Of a stretch of 64,000 nt of DNA, positions 34,147 through 44,991 are shown in pieces. The stretch lies in the NCBI RefSeq assembly GCF_030272615.1, contig NC_081412.1, positions 541,280,335 to 541,344,334 on the forward strand, written 5' to 3'. Under the pieces are notes generated by a model. That model had not been told where the DNA came from and searched no databases. It saw nothing but the letters and a program-made list of their open reading frames with translations. A program made the translations under genes and the position numbers. Positions within the stretch are counted from its first letter, which is position 1; each line of letters opens with the position of its first letter. This DNA comes from Cryptomeria japonica (taxonomy: Eukaryota > Streptophyta > Pinopsida > Cupressales > Cupressaceae).

Positions 34147-35727
34147 ACTACTATTATGAATTCTAATGATCCTAAAACATTTGATCAAGCTAAAAATCAA
34201 CCACATTGGCCAAAAGCAATGAAGGAAGAATATGATACTCTAATTTCTAACCAGACTTGGGATTTAGTTCCCTTGCCTCATGGTAAAAATCTTGTTTCTT
34301 GCAAGTGGCTTTATAAAACCAAATTGAATGCTAATAATCAAGTTAGTAAATTTAAAGCTAGATTAGTTGCTAGAGGTTTTTCTCAAATTGAAGGCTTAGA
34401 TTATACTGAAACTTTTGCTCCTATTGCTAAAATGCCTACAGTTAAACTTGTGCTTGCTTTATCTTCTAGAATGAATTGGCCTATTCACCAAATGGATGTT
34501 AAAAGTGCTTTTCTTAATGGTGATTTACATGAGGAAATTTATATGTCTCAACCTCCTGGTTTTATTAAAGAAGGTAATGCACACTTAGTTTGTAAATTAA
34601 AGAAATCAATTTATGGATTAAAGCAATCTCCTAGGGAGTGGTATTCAAAGATTAATACATTCTTTCTTTCGCAAGGCTTTATTAGAAGTAAAAATGATCC
34701 TAACTTGTATATTAAACATAGTGAAGATGATATTATAATTATTATCTTGTATGTAGATGATTTGATTCTTACTTCAAGTTCCAATACTTTGATTTCTGAT
34801 ATTAAGTTTCAACTTAACCAAAAATTTCAAATGACTGATTTAGGTCTTTTACATTATTTCTTAGGAATGCAAATTTGGCAAACCTCTAAAGGAATTTTCT
34901 TATCTCAAAGTAAATATGCTCAAGATCTTATAGATAAGTTTAACATGAATGATGCTCACCATGTTTCAATTCCTATTGAATTAGGCACTAAGTTAATGCT
35001 TGATATGCAAACTCCTCTTGTTGATCCTACTTTGTATAGACAATTAGTTGAAAGTTTAAATTATTTAACTCTTACTAGGCCAGATATTGCTTATAGTGTT
35101 GGTTTGGTTTCAAGATTCATGTCTAAACCTCAACAAACACACTTTAAAGTTGCTAAAAGAATTTTAAGATATATTAAAGGAACTATTAATGTAGGTTTGT
35201 TTTATGATGCAAATTCTGATTTTACTTTAAAAGGTTTTACTGATTTCGATCTAGGCGGAGATCCCAATGATGGGAAATCTACTTGTGGTTATTGTTTTTT
35301 TGTTGGTTCAGGAGCAATTTCTTGGAATAGTAAAAATCAACAATCTACCTCTCTTGGATCCACTGAAGCTGAGTACAAAGGATGCACTAATGCTTCCAAA
35401 GAAGTCTTGTGGCTTAGAAGACTACTTGAAGATTTGGGTCTACCTCAACATGAACCAACTCAATTGTATTGTGACAACCAAAGTGCCATTGCCTTGGCTA
35501 AAAATCCAGTTTTCTATGCAAGGATAAAACACATTGCTCTCCAACACCACTTTATTAGAGAACAAATTGAAGACAAGCAAGTCTCACTCCTCTATTGCAA
35601 GGGGGAAGACCAAGTTGCAGATATTTTGACCAAGCCACTTTGTAAAGAAAAGTTCCAATTTCATTGTAAAAATCTTGGATCACAACCCATTGAAGGGTTT
35701 GATGTAAGCTCCCCAAGTAAAGCTTAA
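34147..35727 (+). pseudogene. Element A reverse transcriptase and RNase H (second part of gag-pol)
   Basis: This continues the 13684 frame after element D. The RT begins with MKEEYDTLISNQTWDLVP and has QMDVKSAFLNG and the catalytic YVDD at 34750-34761. The copia RNase H has TEAEYKG, CDNQSAIAL and ends with the family signature ADILTKPL. The frame is open for about 525 codons to a TAA at 35725-35727, just before the polypurine tract. The first ATG visible here is internal to the polyprotein, so it is not a separate gene. No catalytic residue is missing. Confidence 0.93.
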
Positions 35728-35734
35728 GGGGGGG
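35726..35734 (+). promoter_or_regulatory. Polypurine tract of element A
   Basis: AAGGGGGGG overlaps the pol stop codon and abuts the TGTTAG of the 3' LTR. Confidence 0.85.
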
Positions 35735-36253
35735 TGTTAGAATATTTAATCTTTACTTAGCTTAGGTTTATTTGTATTTAGTTTAGGATATTCCTTTGGA
35801 ATCCCTACATGTAATTTGTCCTCTAGTACATGTGTGAGGACAAGTCATTTCTTTTATTTTCCTTTATTAAGGAATATTAGATTTCCTCCATAAGAGGATG
35901 TGGACACATGGCACACACATTTCATGAATGGTGGCATTCATAGATTTGGGAGTTACTTTGTAACTCCTCTCCTCATCTCTATTTAAGAGATGTCTCCTCT
36001 CTCATTTCTTCTTAATGACAATATTGTAAAGAGCTTCTTGCTCTCTCTCTTTCTCTCTCATTTTAGGCATTGCCTCATTCATAATATCACAAGGTGTTTT
36101 TCTTTGCTTTTCCCCTTTCAAAAGTTCTTGTGCCTCCTTCTTCACATTTGGGTGATTGCTCCAAGGTTTTTGCATTTCTCTTGGTAACATTTACTTCATC
36201 AATAAACTTTCTTGGATTTTATTTTTCTTTCCTTGCTCTTGTATTTCCTTTCA
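35735..36253 (+). repeat. 3' LTR of element A
   Basis: It is 519 bp, the same length as the 5' LTR, followed by the AAACT duplication at 36254-36258. Confidence 0.95.
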
Positions 36254-36594
36254 AAACTGTATAGAGACACATGCAAAATTCTAACATTTTAACAGAAGAT
36301 ATTGATAATAAGATCATAATAGCTCAAAAGGAAATCAATGATATTGCTGACAACTTGATAGGTTCATCGGATTCATTATCGATACTTGAATAGGAAATTG
36401 CAGTTTTTGAAGAGAAAATTGAAAAACTTGAAAAAGACAAGGAAAAGCTAAATTTTAAGGCAAAAGAACTAAAGTGTAGACTAAGTCCTAAACTGGATAT
36501 CCTCATCTCTTTGAGAAAAGAGATTTCTGAGGCTCTTGTTCTAGGACTTAAGACATCAGAAGAGAAAATGCACATACTCACCGATACAATTTAG
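36254..36594 (+). pseudogene. Element C second ORF, 3' fragment (coiled coil)
   Basis: After the second AAACT duplication, helical Glu/Lys-rich coding sequence continues to a TAG at 36592-36594, with an internal TAG near 36391. The composition (EEKIEKLEKDKEKL) is that of a strong coiled coil. It is separated from the first part by 24.6 kb of nested DNA. Confidence 0.6.
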
Positions 36595-36749
36595 AGGACT
36601 AAAGCAACAATAAAGGAAAGTGAAAGATTATACAACAGTCTAAATATTGCTTTAGCAAAGCTATACCAAATTGTAACCCACTAGTTATAAGGATAATGAT
36701 AGGAACTACACTCAATTGACATTAAATGACAACCTTTATCATTGATTCC

Positions 36750-36813
36750 AAAGGGGGAGTAGTAGAGGATGAGAAAAAGGATATGACAGAAGAGATCACT
36801 AGCTCAGGGGGAG
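36750..36813 (+). promoter_or_regulatory. Two upstream polypurine tracts of element C
   Basis: AAAGGGGGAG at 36750-36759 and AGGGGGAG at 36806-36813 lie 135-200 bp before the main tract. The spacing and repetition recall the multiple tracts described for Sireviruses. Confidence 0.55.
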
Positions 36814-36933
36814 CACTCATTTTTAAGAAGATAATTTTGATAACATAGTTTTGACAGTTTTGGTAAGACAATTTTGGACAATACATTTTTGGACATACTT
36901 TTTGGCTTTTTCTCATGAGTGTTGCCATCAATG

Positions 36934-36947
36934 CCAAAGGGGGAGAT
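36934..36947 (+). promoter_or_regulatory. Main polypurine tract of element C
   Basis: CCAAAGGGGGAGAT directly precedes the TGTTGG of the 3' LTR. Confidence 0.8.
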
Positions 36948-37738
36948 TGTTGGTAAATGCACACTCCAATGAGAAATTGTAGGTGATTGAAGGTATTGTC
37001 ATTGATGGAAACCTTACAATCATATGAGACTGGAAAGCACCGACACCGACAGACTCTACACCGACATATAGTTCACCAGCACCAAAAGATGATTACCAGC
37101 ACCCTAGCCGACAGGATTTTGTTTATTGCATAATGTATTTAATTGTAATATCTTTTTGTAAGATGACATGGCATATTGTAATAAGGCTCATATATAAGTA
37201 TGAGATCTTGTAGAACATTTAGTAGAAGATTAAGGAATATGCATAGATGGATATTATGTGCAAATGTTAAGGCAGTTTTTGGAATAGGGTTTATGATTAT
37301 TGCAAGAGCTTAAATGGGTACTGAACCTAGCATAGCAGATGTTGATCCAAAGTAGTGCATGACATTGGATTTATATAATCCACTTTTGTAATTCAGTGAG
37401 ACTTCCTTTGTAACTGAGTTGTGAGCTCTAGGCACATGGCCTTCTTGCATGTGTAGGCCCCTATTGTATCAGTAATATTCACTTATTGGCCAGTAAGCGA
37501 ATATTGTGGGTCACAAATCCCACTAACATTTTTCCCACACTGGATTTCCTCACCAAAAATATTGTGTTATGGTGTGCTTTTCATGTTGTGCTTATTATGC
37601 TTATTTACTGCATTTATTCTAGTTTATCGGTACACTGTTTTGGAATGCAATTCATTTAATAAGTTCAAAAAATTCACTAACCGATTAGATATTGATTCAC
37701 CCCCCCCCCCTCTCTCAGTATCTTTGGGAATCCTAACA
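36948..37738 (+). repeat. 3' LTR of element C
   Basis: It matches 6387-7172. It contains a longer C-run (10 C near 37701-37710) and ends CCTAACA before the GAATT duplication. Confidence 0.85.
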
Positions 37739-37743
37739 GAATT

Positions 37744-38298
37744 ATTGAAGGATATACAGATTATGTCAGTGATATAGTATTGAGTGAGCAAAAAAGGATC
37801 TATACAAACATAATGTGATATTCCTAGATCATACGACCTATTGTTTTATAATCACTACAATAGTTAAATCCCCTAATCGGGTAAGCTCTAACAAGCTTCA
37901 TTGTACAAATCCTCTAACAAGGTGATTCATTAACTTGGATCTAAATCCTCCACTGAGGTTACCTTTAACTAGGTATAGCTCCTAACAAGTCAGGATATTT
38001 AACATGATTCACTCCTAATAGAGCACTTTTGTAGACCTTAACCGATCAGTTACCTATTACTGCAGATAGTTAACTTATGAGTTTCATCTCATCGTGGTTT
38101 TTCCTAGTTGGGTTTTCCACATATAATTTCTTGTGTTATGGTGAAATTTTTGGTTACTCTAAATGCTTTTATAACACTTTGGATTGCATACAAAGTCTTA
38201 AGTAAAATGGTTAAATGTTTTTACTAGTGTGGGATTAAAGTGTTATTGTTTTTCTATCACTAATTCACCCCCCCTCTAAGTGCTTTATAAGTCTATCA
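37744..38298 (+). repeat. 3' LTR of element B, second part
   Basis: It continues the LTR at ATTGAAGGATATACAG, matching the 5' LTR from about 1676 to 2204. A roughly 29-bp segment near 37890-37920, flanked by short AACAAG-like repeats, is absent from the 5' copy. Confidence 0.85.
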
Positions 38299-40081
38299 TT
38301 GCCAAGTAGGTTGTGTTGGGTAGGGATTAGAGAACCTACCCCTATAGCCACCTACCCCTTCATATCCTTCCTTAGGTCTTTACTTAGGCCTTCCTTCCAT
38401 CCTTCATTCCTTCTATCCTTCTTGCATAATTTGAGGGGTAATGGGACCTTCATGTAGGGTATGTATATTGTTGCTTGGAGGTGACTATATAAGCTGGAAA
38501 GTATGTATATTTTTGTTGGGAGGTAGTCTAGAAGTAGGATCTTTAGTTCTAGGGGGGATAATGTTTCTAGGGCTTAATATTTTTTGTTGGGTGGGCCCCC
38601 CTCTAATTTAAATTTGGGTGGGAGGGTAGCCAGATTCAAAAGAAAATATTTTTCCTTTTAATCTACATATTTATTTATTAGGAAAAAATTCTTAATTATA
38701 AGAGTCTGTAATCACATATTCTCAATGCATACCACTATATTTAAGATAATTGAAGATAAGGTTACAAGCTTGTTTTATTGTAAGGTCGTGAGTTGAGATT
38801 GCTTTGTGGCCATGGGATTTACACTTTTTTCATCCTCTTGAAAAATATATCAAACTTGAGACTAATCGCATTTAATAGTTCATTTTTTTTAATAATTATC
38901 TTAAAAATTAAATTCATCTATGGATGTATGTTTTAGTGTGATTCTTAGGAAAGAGGGGTTGAATAGTTGGGCACGGTCTTATTATCGATATACAATTTAT
39001 GGTTAGATTATTTATTATTGTAATAAAATTGCAACCCTAGCAATTTACAACTGCATTAGGGTCCTCACACATGCGAACTTGAATCCTCTAGCCTGATTAG
39101 AGAGCAGAGCGTTCTTGGCTTGTGGAAACTTCTTCTTCTCGGTCCTCCACATCACTCTATCCACACTATGCTCTGGAGAAAGGGGTAGGATAGTGGCATG
39201 GTGTCCTTGTCTCCCCTTGGACAGAGGGTGTGGTGCCCCTGTCCTCCTAGGATAGGGGCATGGTGCCCCTGTCCCTGCCCTATTTTGGGGTAGGACATTT
39301 CTAGAGCATGTCTGCTGGGTTGTGTAGTGAGTGGGAAATCTCCCCGATGTCGGCCCATGAAAAAATTCAAATACTTCAAACATGTATTTAAGGGGGCATT
39401 CAGTCTCTCATTTTCAGTGGTTGGATAGGTCGAAGTTGGATATGTTCAAGTGATCAAGCATTCAAGCATTATTTTGTAGCATTGAGCCTTCTCAAGTCTC
39501 CCTTCAAGGATTCAACCATTAAACAAGAGATTGATTTCAACATACAAATCCATACAAGCATTTCTATCAACATTGGTACTACAACCTCCCTTGAGGTGAT
39601 TTGCAATTCAGTCTTTCATTTACATCTACTTGCAAGTACTTTCTTCCATTACTTGGTTAATTCTAAAACTGGGGTTTTACCTAAAGGCAAACTCCCAATC
39701 CCAACACATTTCCCTCTCTTTTCTACGTGTAAGTTGCAGGTATGCTACTATATTTTCGTATTCAAGATTCATTTGTAGAGGTGGAAAAACACTTTTTTGT
39801 TTTACGGATTTTTCGAAGGACCGTGTACATTCCTTCCACGGTATGAACAACTTTTTGTCAATTTTGTAGGGTGACTTTGTCTCGACATTTTACTACCAAA
39901 TCCAGGTGCACAACTTCATCCCATATTCAAATCTCAAGTTATAATACATGCTTTGTCACTTTTGCACTACATAATTCAATCAATTTCATTTCAAATCTAA
40001 CAATAGGGAATAAGGGGATCACCACTAACATCTTTAATTCATTCAGAATTCAATCTATCATCTTTGTGTGAAGTTTGGACC
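38299..40081. other. Spacer between elements B and G; possible old LTR remnant
   Basis: No coding gene. 39180-39290 carries TGGTGCCCCTGTCC words like those in solo LTR H, and 39390-39880 has the low-GC, CAAG/CATT-rich texture of a gypsy LTR or leader. I could not place TG...CA ends or a target duplication, so it remains an unassigned remnant. Confidence 0.4.
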
Positions 40082-41525
40082 TGATGATATGATGAAAGAG
40101 TAAGTATCTGGTAGAATACCAAGAGGGAGGGGGTGAATCAGTATACTCAAAAACTGATACAAACTCCCAAACTCAAAATAAACTTACCAAAAAAATAATT
40201 ATGTCAAGATAATATCTCAAAGATTATCAACATCAACCAACACCAACCAATTTGATTGTTATACCAACTTAACAGTAAACAACATCAAACTTGTAAACAT
40301 CAACAATGCTTAATCAAATATCAACCTTTTCAACTCTCCTGCTTCCAGTTATAATGCCTTAATCAAAATATCAAATAATATCATAACCACAAAAATCATT
40401 CACCACTTGACACAAATATTTATACATGAAAAACCTAAATAGGTAAAAACCATAGTGAGATGAGACTCACAAGGATATCTATCTGAAATCTTCTGAAGTT
40501 CTCCTTGTTAGGAGCCTAGCTTGTTAAAGGTTTTACAATAAGTCCTATTAAGAACTGATCTTATTTGGAATCACCCGGTTAGAGGATTTTACAAATATGC
40601 CTTGATGAAAAGCACAATACCCTATTAGGAGTAGCCTCACTAGAGGATTTGAGAATCCAAACTAATGGATTACCTTGTGAGAGGATTTAGAAATTAACCA
40701 AGCTTGTTAGAGCTTACTCGGTTAGGGGATTTCAATTTTTGCTATGATTGTTAGAAAACAATAGGTTTTTCTTGATCTGTCTGAATAGCACTACATCTGT
40801 TTGATCAAATCCTTCTTAAGCTTCAAATTTGCCTTTACTCAAACTGTAGATCCATCCTCCAGTTAGGAAACCTCACACTCAACTAATTTCTTCCAACTTT
40901 GCCAGCTCTCAAATAAAACAATATCATCGACCTTAAATACAAATCAAAATACGTCGGTAACACAACAAAATCCTAATTCTCATTATCAAGATTATTAAAA
41001 AGTTGGTACAATCTTGACCTTTGGAAATCATAACAATCTCTTCACATTTAATAAAAAGAAAATTCCAACCGCTCTGTAATCACCACTTCATCGGATTTGT
41101 AACTCATCACGCATTGTGCATTTGATGCAACCCACTTTTCTCTTTTCCAAGATAATAAAATGCGCCAAAATAACATGAAGTCATCTTCATACAATAACCA
41201 CATGTGTCACCATCATTACCGCTCAATCATTAGATCATAAACCAACAAACTTGATCGGTTAGGGTTTAACGAAAATAAATGGTAGGGTTTACTGGTTACA
41301 AAACATAGAAAGGTTTAACCCTATGCACTGATTCAACATATAAACTACCATATACTGGTTTACAACATCTTCAAATTTTATCACACCGGCTTACAATACA
41401 AAAGCAATAACAACAATAACATTAGCAAAATCATGAATACCATTCACCGGTTCAACTGACATTAATGACAACATATCCTTAATGTAATCGATATGCAAAA
41501 TGCCAACAATCTAAAAATACCAACA
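40082..41525 (-). repeat. 3' LTR of element G
   Basis: It is 1444 bp. In sense orientation it begins TGTTGGTATTTTTAG and ends CATATCATCA. It matches 61951-62906 in order (for example the TGAATCA and AACTCAAA stretches near the outer end). Confidence 0.88.
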
Positions 41526-41537
41526 ATCTCCCCATTT
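41526..41537 (-). promoter_or_regulatory. Main polypurine tract of element G
   Basis: The minus strand reads AAATGGGGAGAT directly before TGTTGG, very like B and C. Confidence 0.8.
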
Positions 41538-41710
41538 GGCATTGATGGAAATACAAATATCAATGCATCTGATTTTTTGTTGTTGTGATTAGTGAATAGG
41601 AATCTTGGTTTACATACCTATTCACCATGCTATGTATGGTCTATCTATCAACATCTTGTCACTGGTTCACCTAATCAAATGCAAAATTCTTCTCACCAGT
41701 TACATAATTT

Positions 41711-41806
41711 TTCTCCCCCTTTGACAACACTCCCAAAATTGTAGGAAAATATGTAATATCAAAATCTCACTGTGCATCAACAAACTACAACTTGGTGCTC
41801 CCCTTG
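41711..41806 (-). promoter_or_regulatory. Additional polypurine tracts of element G
   Basis: The minus strand reads GTCAAAGGGGGAGAA (41711-41725) and AAGGGGAGC (41798-41806), both upstream of the main tract in the sense direction. Repeated tracts are a Sirevirus trait. Confidence 0.55.
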
Positions 41807-41880
41807 TGGAATACATCCACTCCAAAAACATCAATCCATATAAAATTTTTGAAGTAGTTCAAGGACTGATGCAATCAACA

Positions 41881-43412
41881 TCATATTGAACTGACCTCAT
41901 GAAGGGGTACAACCCCTAGTTGTCTTCTAAGACACTCAAATGTAGTCTTAGGCAGAGGTTTGGTAAAAATATCTGCAAGTTGCTTCTTGGTTGAAACATT
42001 CCCTAAGATAACATCTTTACTTTGAAGTTTCTCCCTCCAGAAATGATACTTTAATTTAATGTGCTTAGTCCTTGCGTGCAAAACATGATTCTTAAAAATA
42101 TTAATTGCACTTTGTGTTATCACAAAAAATCTTGATAGGTTTTGAGATCTTCATCTTAAAACCTTCCAAAATGTATCTCATCCAAATAGCTTGTGTGCAA
42201 TTCATATAAGCTGCTACATACTCATCGTAAGAAGTAGATTGTGAAGTACAACTCTTCTTTTTACTACTCCATGAAATAGGCCTTCCTCCTAGAAAGAATG
42301 CTCCATCGGTAGTACTCTTCCAGTCATCAACATTTCCTACCCAATCAACATCTGTGAACACTTTCAAATCAAAATTTCCTCCATATGGATACCGTAACCC
42401 ATAATCAATTGTACCTTTCAAATATCTAAAAGTTCTCTTGGTTACTATAAGATGTGCTTCCTTTAGATTCCTCTGAAATCTAGCAACTATATGAATTGCA
42501 TGGGCAATATCCGATCGACTGTGAACAACATAGTGTAACTTACCAATCATTGACCTGTATTCTTTCTCATCTACAAACTTAGATGCATCTTCCTTGGACA
42601 ATTTACAACCTGTAACCATTGGAGTTCCAATTGGTTTACAGTCACTCATCCCAAAAGTCTTCAAAACTTGTTTCACATACTTAGATTGTGTAATGAAAAT
42701 ACCATTCTTCATCTGTTGTATCTGCAAGCCTATTAATTTTTGTATTTCCCCTACTAGTGACATCTCAAACTCATTCTTAATTTCATCTACAAAACCATTG
42801 CTCATGATAACATTACCTCCAAATATAATGTCATCAACAAATATTTCACTAACTAGTATTTCATCTCCTTCAGACTTGAGATAAATGTTGTTGTCATCAC
42901 TAGTTCTTGCAGAGCCTATATTCATCAGGTGTGTATGAAGCCTCTCTAGGTGCCTGCTTTAATCCATACAAAGCTTTATGAAATCTACATACCATATCTT
43001 CTTTATCTATCAATGCATAATCATTAGGTTTCTCTATATAAACCTCTTCTTCCAATATCCCATTCAAAAATGAAGACTTAACATCCATCTGGTATACCTT
43101 GAACTTCTTGTGAGCTGCAAATGCAAGTAATGTTCTAACTCCTTCTAGTCTTGCTACTGGTGCAAAATTTTCTCCACAATCTTCTCCTTCTTCTTGTGCA
43201 TAACCTTTGCAGACTAATCTTGCCTTATTGCGAACTACAACACCATCTTCATTTAACTTGTTTTTGAACACCCATTTAGTACCTATGACATTCTTGTTTA
43301 CTGGTTGGGGTACCAAGGTCCAAGTGTTGTTTTTCTCAATTTGATCCAATTCCTCTTCCTTTGCCTTAACACAATGATCATCACCAAAAGCTTCTAGAAT
43401 CCTTATCCCCAA
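41881..43412 (-). pseudogene. Element G reverse transcriptase and RNase H
   Basis: The RT has NNTWTLVPQP, GTKWVFKNKLNEDG, YQMDVKSSFLNG and LYGLKQAPR. About 30 residues before the DNNIYLK segment are missing. The active site is FVDD (42830-42841) in place of YVDD. The RNase H has the SxDEYVAA region and ends ARTKHIKLKYHF and ADIFTKPLPKTTF. Three reading frames are used (starts near 43412, 42925 and 42123), so at least two frameshifts are present. Copia RT makes the cDNA, and this one cannot. Confidence 0.88.
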
Positions 43413-43677
43413 TAATCTACTTAGGATTGTGAATCAGTCTCACATATCTAGGAATAACATGATCATTATCCTCATGTTCATCTTCTTCATTTTCATCTTT
43501 TGAAATTATTTGTTCTGGTTGAACAAGTATATCAGGATTTGCCTTACTGATTTCAGATTTAACTCTTTTAGGTTCCAAAATCAAAATGCAAGGATTTTCA
43601 TCCTTTTTCTCATAATTGGTTCCTTCTAAAACTTCAGAACATTCATCTACACAAACATCAGCACTCTCAAAAACTCT

Positions 43678-44991
43678 CTAAGTCTGGTTGTTGAAACATT
43701 TGTAGGCCTTACTCTTGGTGGAATAGCCAAGAAATATGCCTTCATCACTCTTTGCTTCAAACTTGCTAATGTAATAACCTCTTTTAATAAAACATTTACT
43801 ACCAAAGATCTTTAAATAAAAAACATTAGGTGATCTTCCATACCAATACTCATAAGGTGTCTTGTCCTTACCTCTTTTCACCAGAACCTGATTCATTGTG
43901 TAGATCGTTGTACTTACAGCTTCTCTCCAAAATGTTATCACCACACCTCCTTGTATCAACATACTTCTAGAAACTTCAACCACTGACCAATTGTTTCTCT
44001 CTGCTATACCATTTTGCTATGGTGTCCTTGGTACAGAAAGTTTCCGGTTGATACCATTCTCATTGCAATACTCGGTGAACTCCTCAGAAGTGAATTCACC
44101 ACCTTGATCTGTTCTTAGACATTTAATATTTTTGCCACTCTCTTTCTCAGCTAAGACCCTGAATGCCTTGAATTTACCAAAAGCTTCATTCTTATCCTTT
44201 AAGAATGTGACCCACATCATCCTTGAAGAGTCATTAGTGAAGATCATAAAATATCTATCATCTAAGATGCTTCTAGTTCTTATTGGTCCACATAGATCTG
44301 TATGAACCAAATCTAACAAGTGCTCCATTGAGAAGGTCTTGCTCTTGAAAGTAGAAGAATTCATCTTCCCTAACTAGCATTCTTTACAAATAGCATTAAC
44401 CAGTTTGTCTATTTGAGGTAGACCTCTTACTATCTTAGACTTACTCACTTTAACAATAGTGTCAAAATTTATATGACAAAATGTTCTATACCAAAGCCAA
44501 CTATCATCTATCTTTGCAATCATATAGTTGCTAACTTTAGGATTAAGATGGAATAGATTACCTCTAGTTTGTTTACCAGCTGTAATCAATTCACCTTTGT
44601 TGTCAAATATTTTTCACATGACATTTCTAAATTCCAGTAGGTATCCTTTGTCATTCAATAGTGTCACACTTAGAAGATTTTGCTTAAGACCTTCAACCCA
44701 ATAGACATCGTCGGCACTTCTCTTCCCATTAAGATAAATAACTCCCTTACCTTTGACCATACAAGGTGATTCAATGCTAACTATGACAACACATCCATCA
44801 AACTCTTTCAGGGAAAGAAATTTACTCCGATAACCTATCATGTGATGTAAACAACCACTATCAATGATCCAATCATCAGAATTATCCATCCTGGACACTA
44901 AAGCCTTCTAGTCTAATTTCTCTTCCTTAATAGCCACAAACACAATGTCTTCACTAGAATTATCATCAGATTCATCATTAGTAATACCATT
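43678..44991 (-). pseudogene. Element G protease and integrase
   Basis: The protease has DDWIIDSGCLHHM (about 44850-44890). The integrase has its zinc region (HINFD and CKEC near 44380-44460), the catalytic core with HTDLCGP, RTDQGGEFTS and the following Asn-Gly segment, and GKD-KTPYEYWYG near 43850. The frame is the same for the three open stretches 44898-44614, 44589-44374 and 44364-44017, with stops between. The Asp-Ser-Gly motif is intact. The N-terminal end runs into the insertion site of element F at 44991. Confidence 0.87.

Larger units (their letters stand above)
11609..36253 (+). mobile_element. Element A: Ty1/copia LTR retrotransposon split by element D
   Basis: Two 519-bp LTRs (11609-12127 and 35735-36253) begin TGTTAGAA, end TTTCA and are flanked by AAACT on both sides. 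I counted four differences between them, under 1 percent, so the insertion is fairly recent. A perfect TGGTATCAGAGC primer site follows the 5' LTR and AAGGGGGGG precedes the 3' LTR. The gag-pol frame is continuous across nested element D once D and one TSD copy are removed. Confidence 0.95.
6387..37738 (+). mobile_element. Element C: non-autonomous copia-like LTR retrotransposon with a large second ORF
   Basis: The LTRs are 6387-7172 and 36948-37738, flanked by GAATT on both sides (6382-6386 and 37739-37743). Removing it restores the 3' LTR of element B. Its own interior is 7173-11608 plus 36254-36947, about 5.1 kb once nested element A is removed. It encodes a coiled-coil and four-knuckle protein and a second ORF of roughly 1000 codons with no pol. 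The LTRs differ by several percent by eye, so it is older than A, D and F. Confidence 0.9.
1083..38298 (+). mobile_element. Element B: old non-autonomous copia-like LTR retrotransposon, outermost host of the left nest
   Basis: The 5' LTR is 1083-2204. The 3' LTR begins at 5794 and is interrupted at 6386 by element C, resuming at 37744 and ending at 38298. A copia-type primer binding site follows the 5' LTR, and a CAAAGGGGGAGATT polypurine tract precedes the 3' LTR. The roughly 3.6-kb interior has no protease, integrase or RT, only a gag-like region with zinc knuckles and a second ORF. The two LTRs differ at many sites by eye, so the insertion is old. The flanks (GTCTC on the left, TTGCC on the right) give no convincing target duplication. 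Confidence 0.8.

Noticed and set aside
39045-39383. Minus-strand frames at 39045-39383 as a host gene
   Set aside because: Short, low-complexity and overlapping the GTGCCCCTGTCC words typical of LTR or leader sequence. No domain is recognisable.
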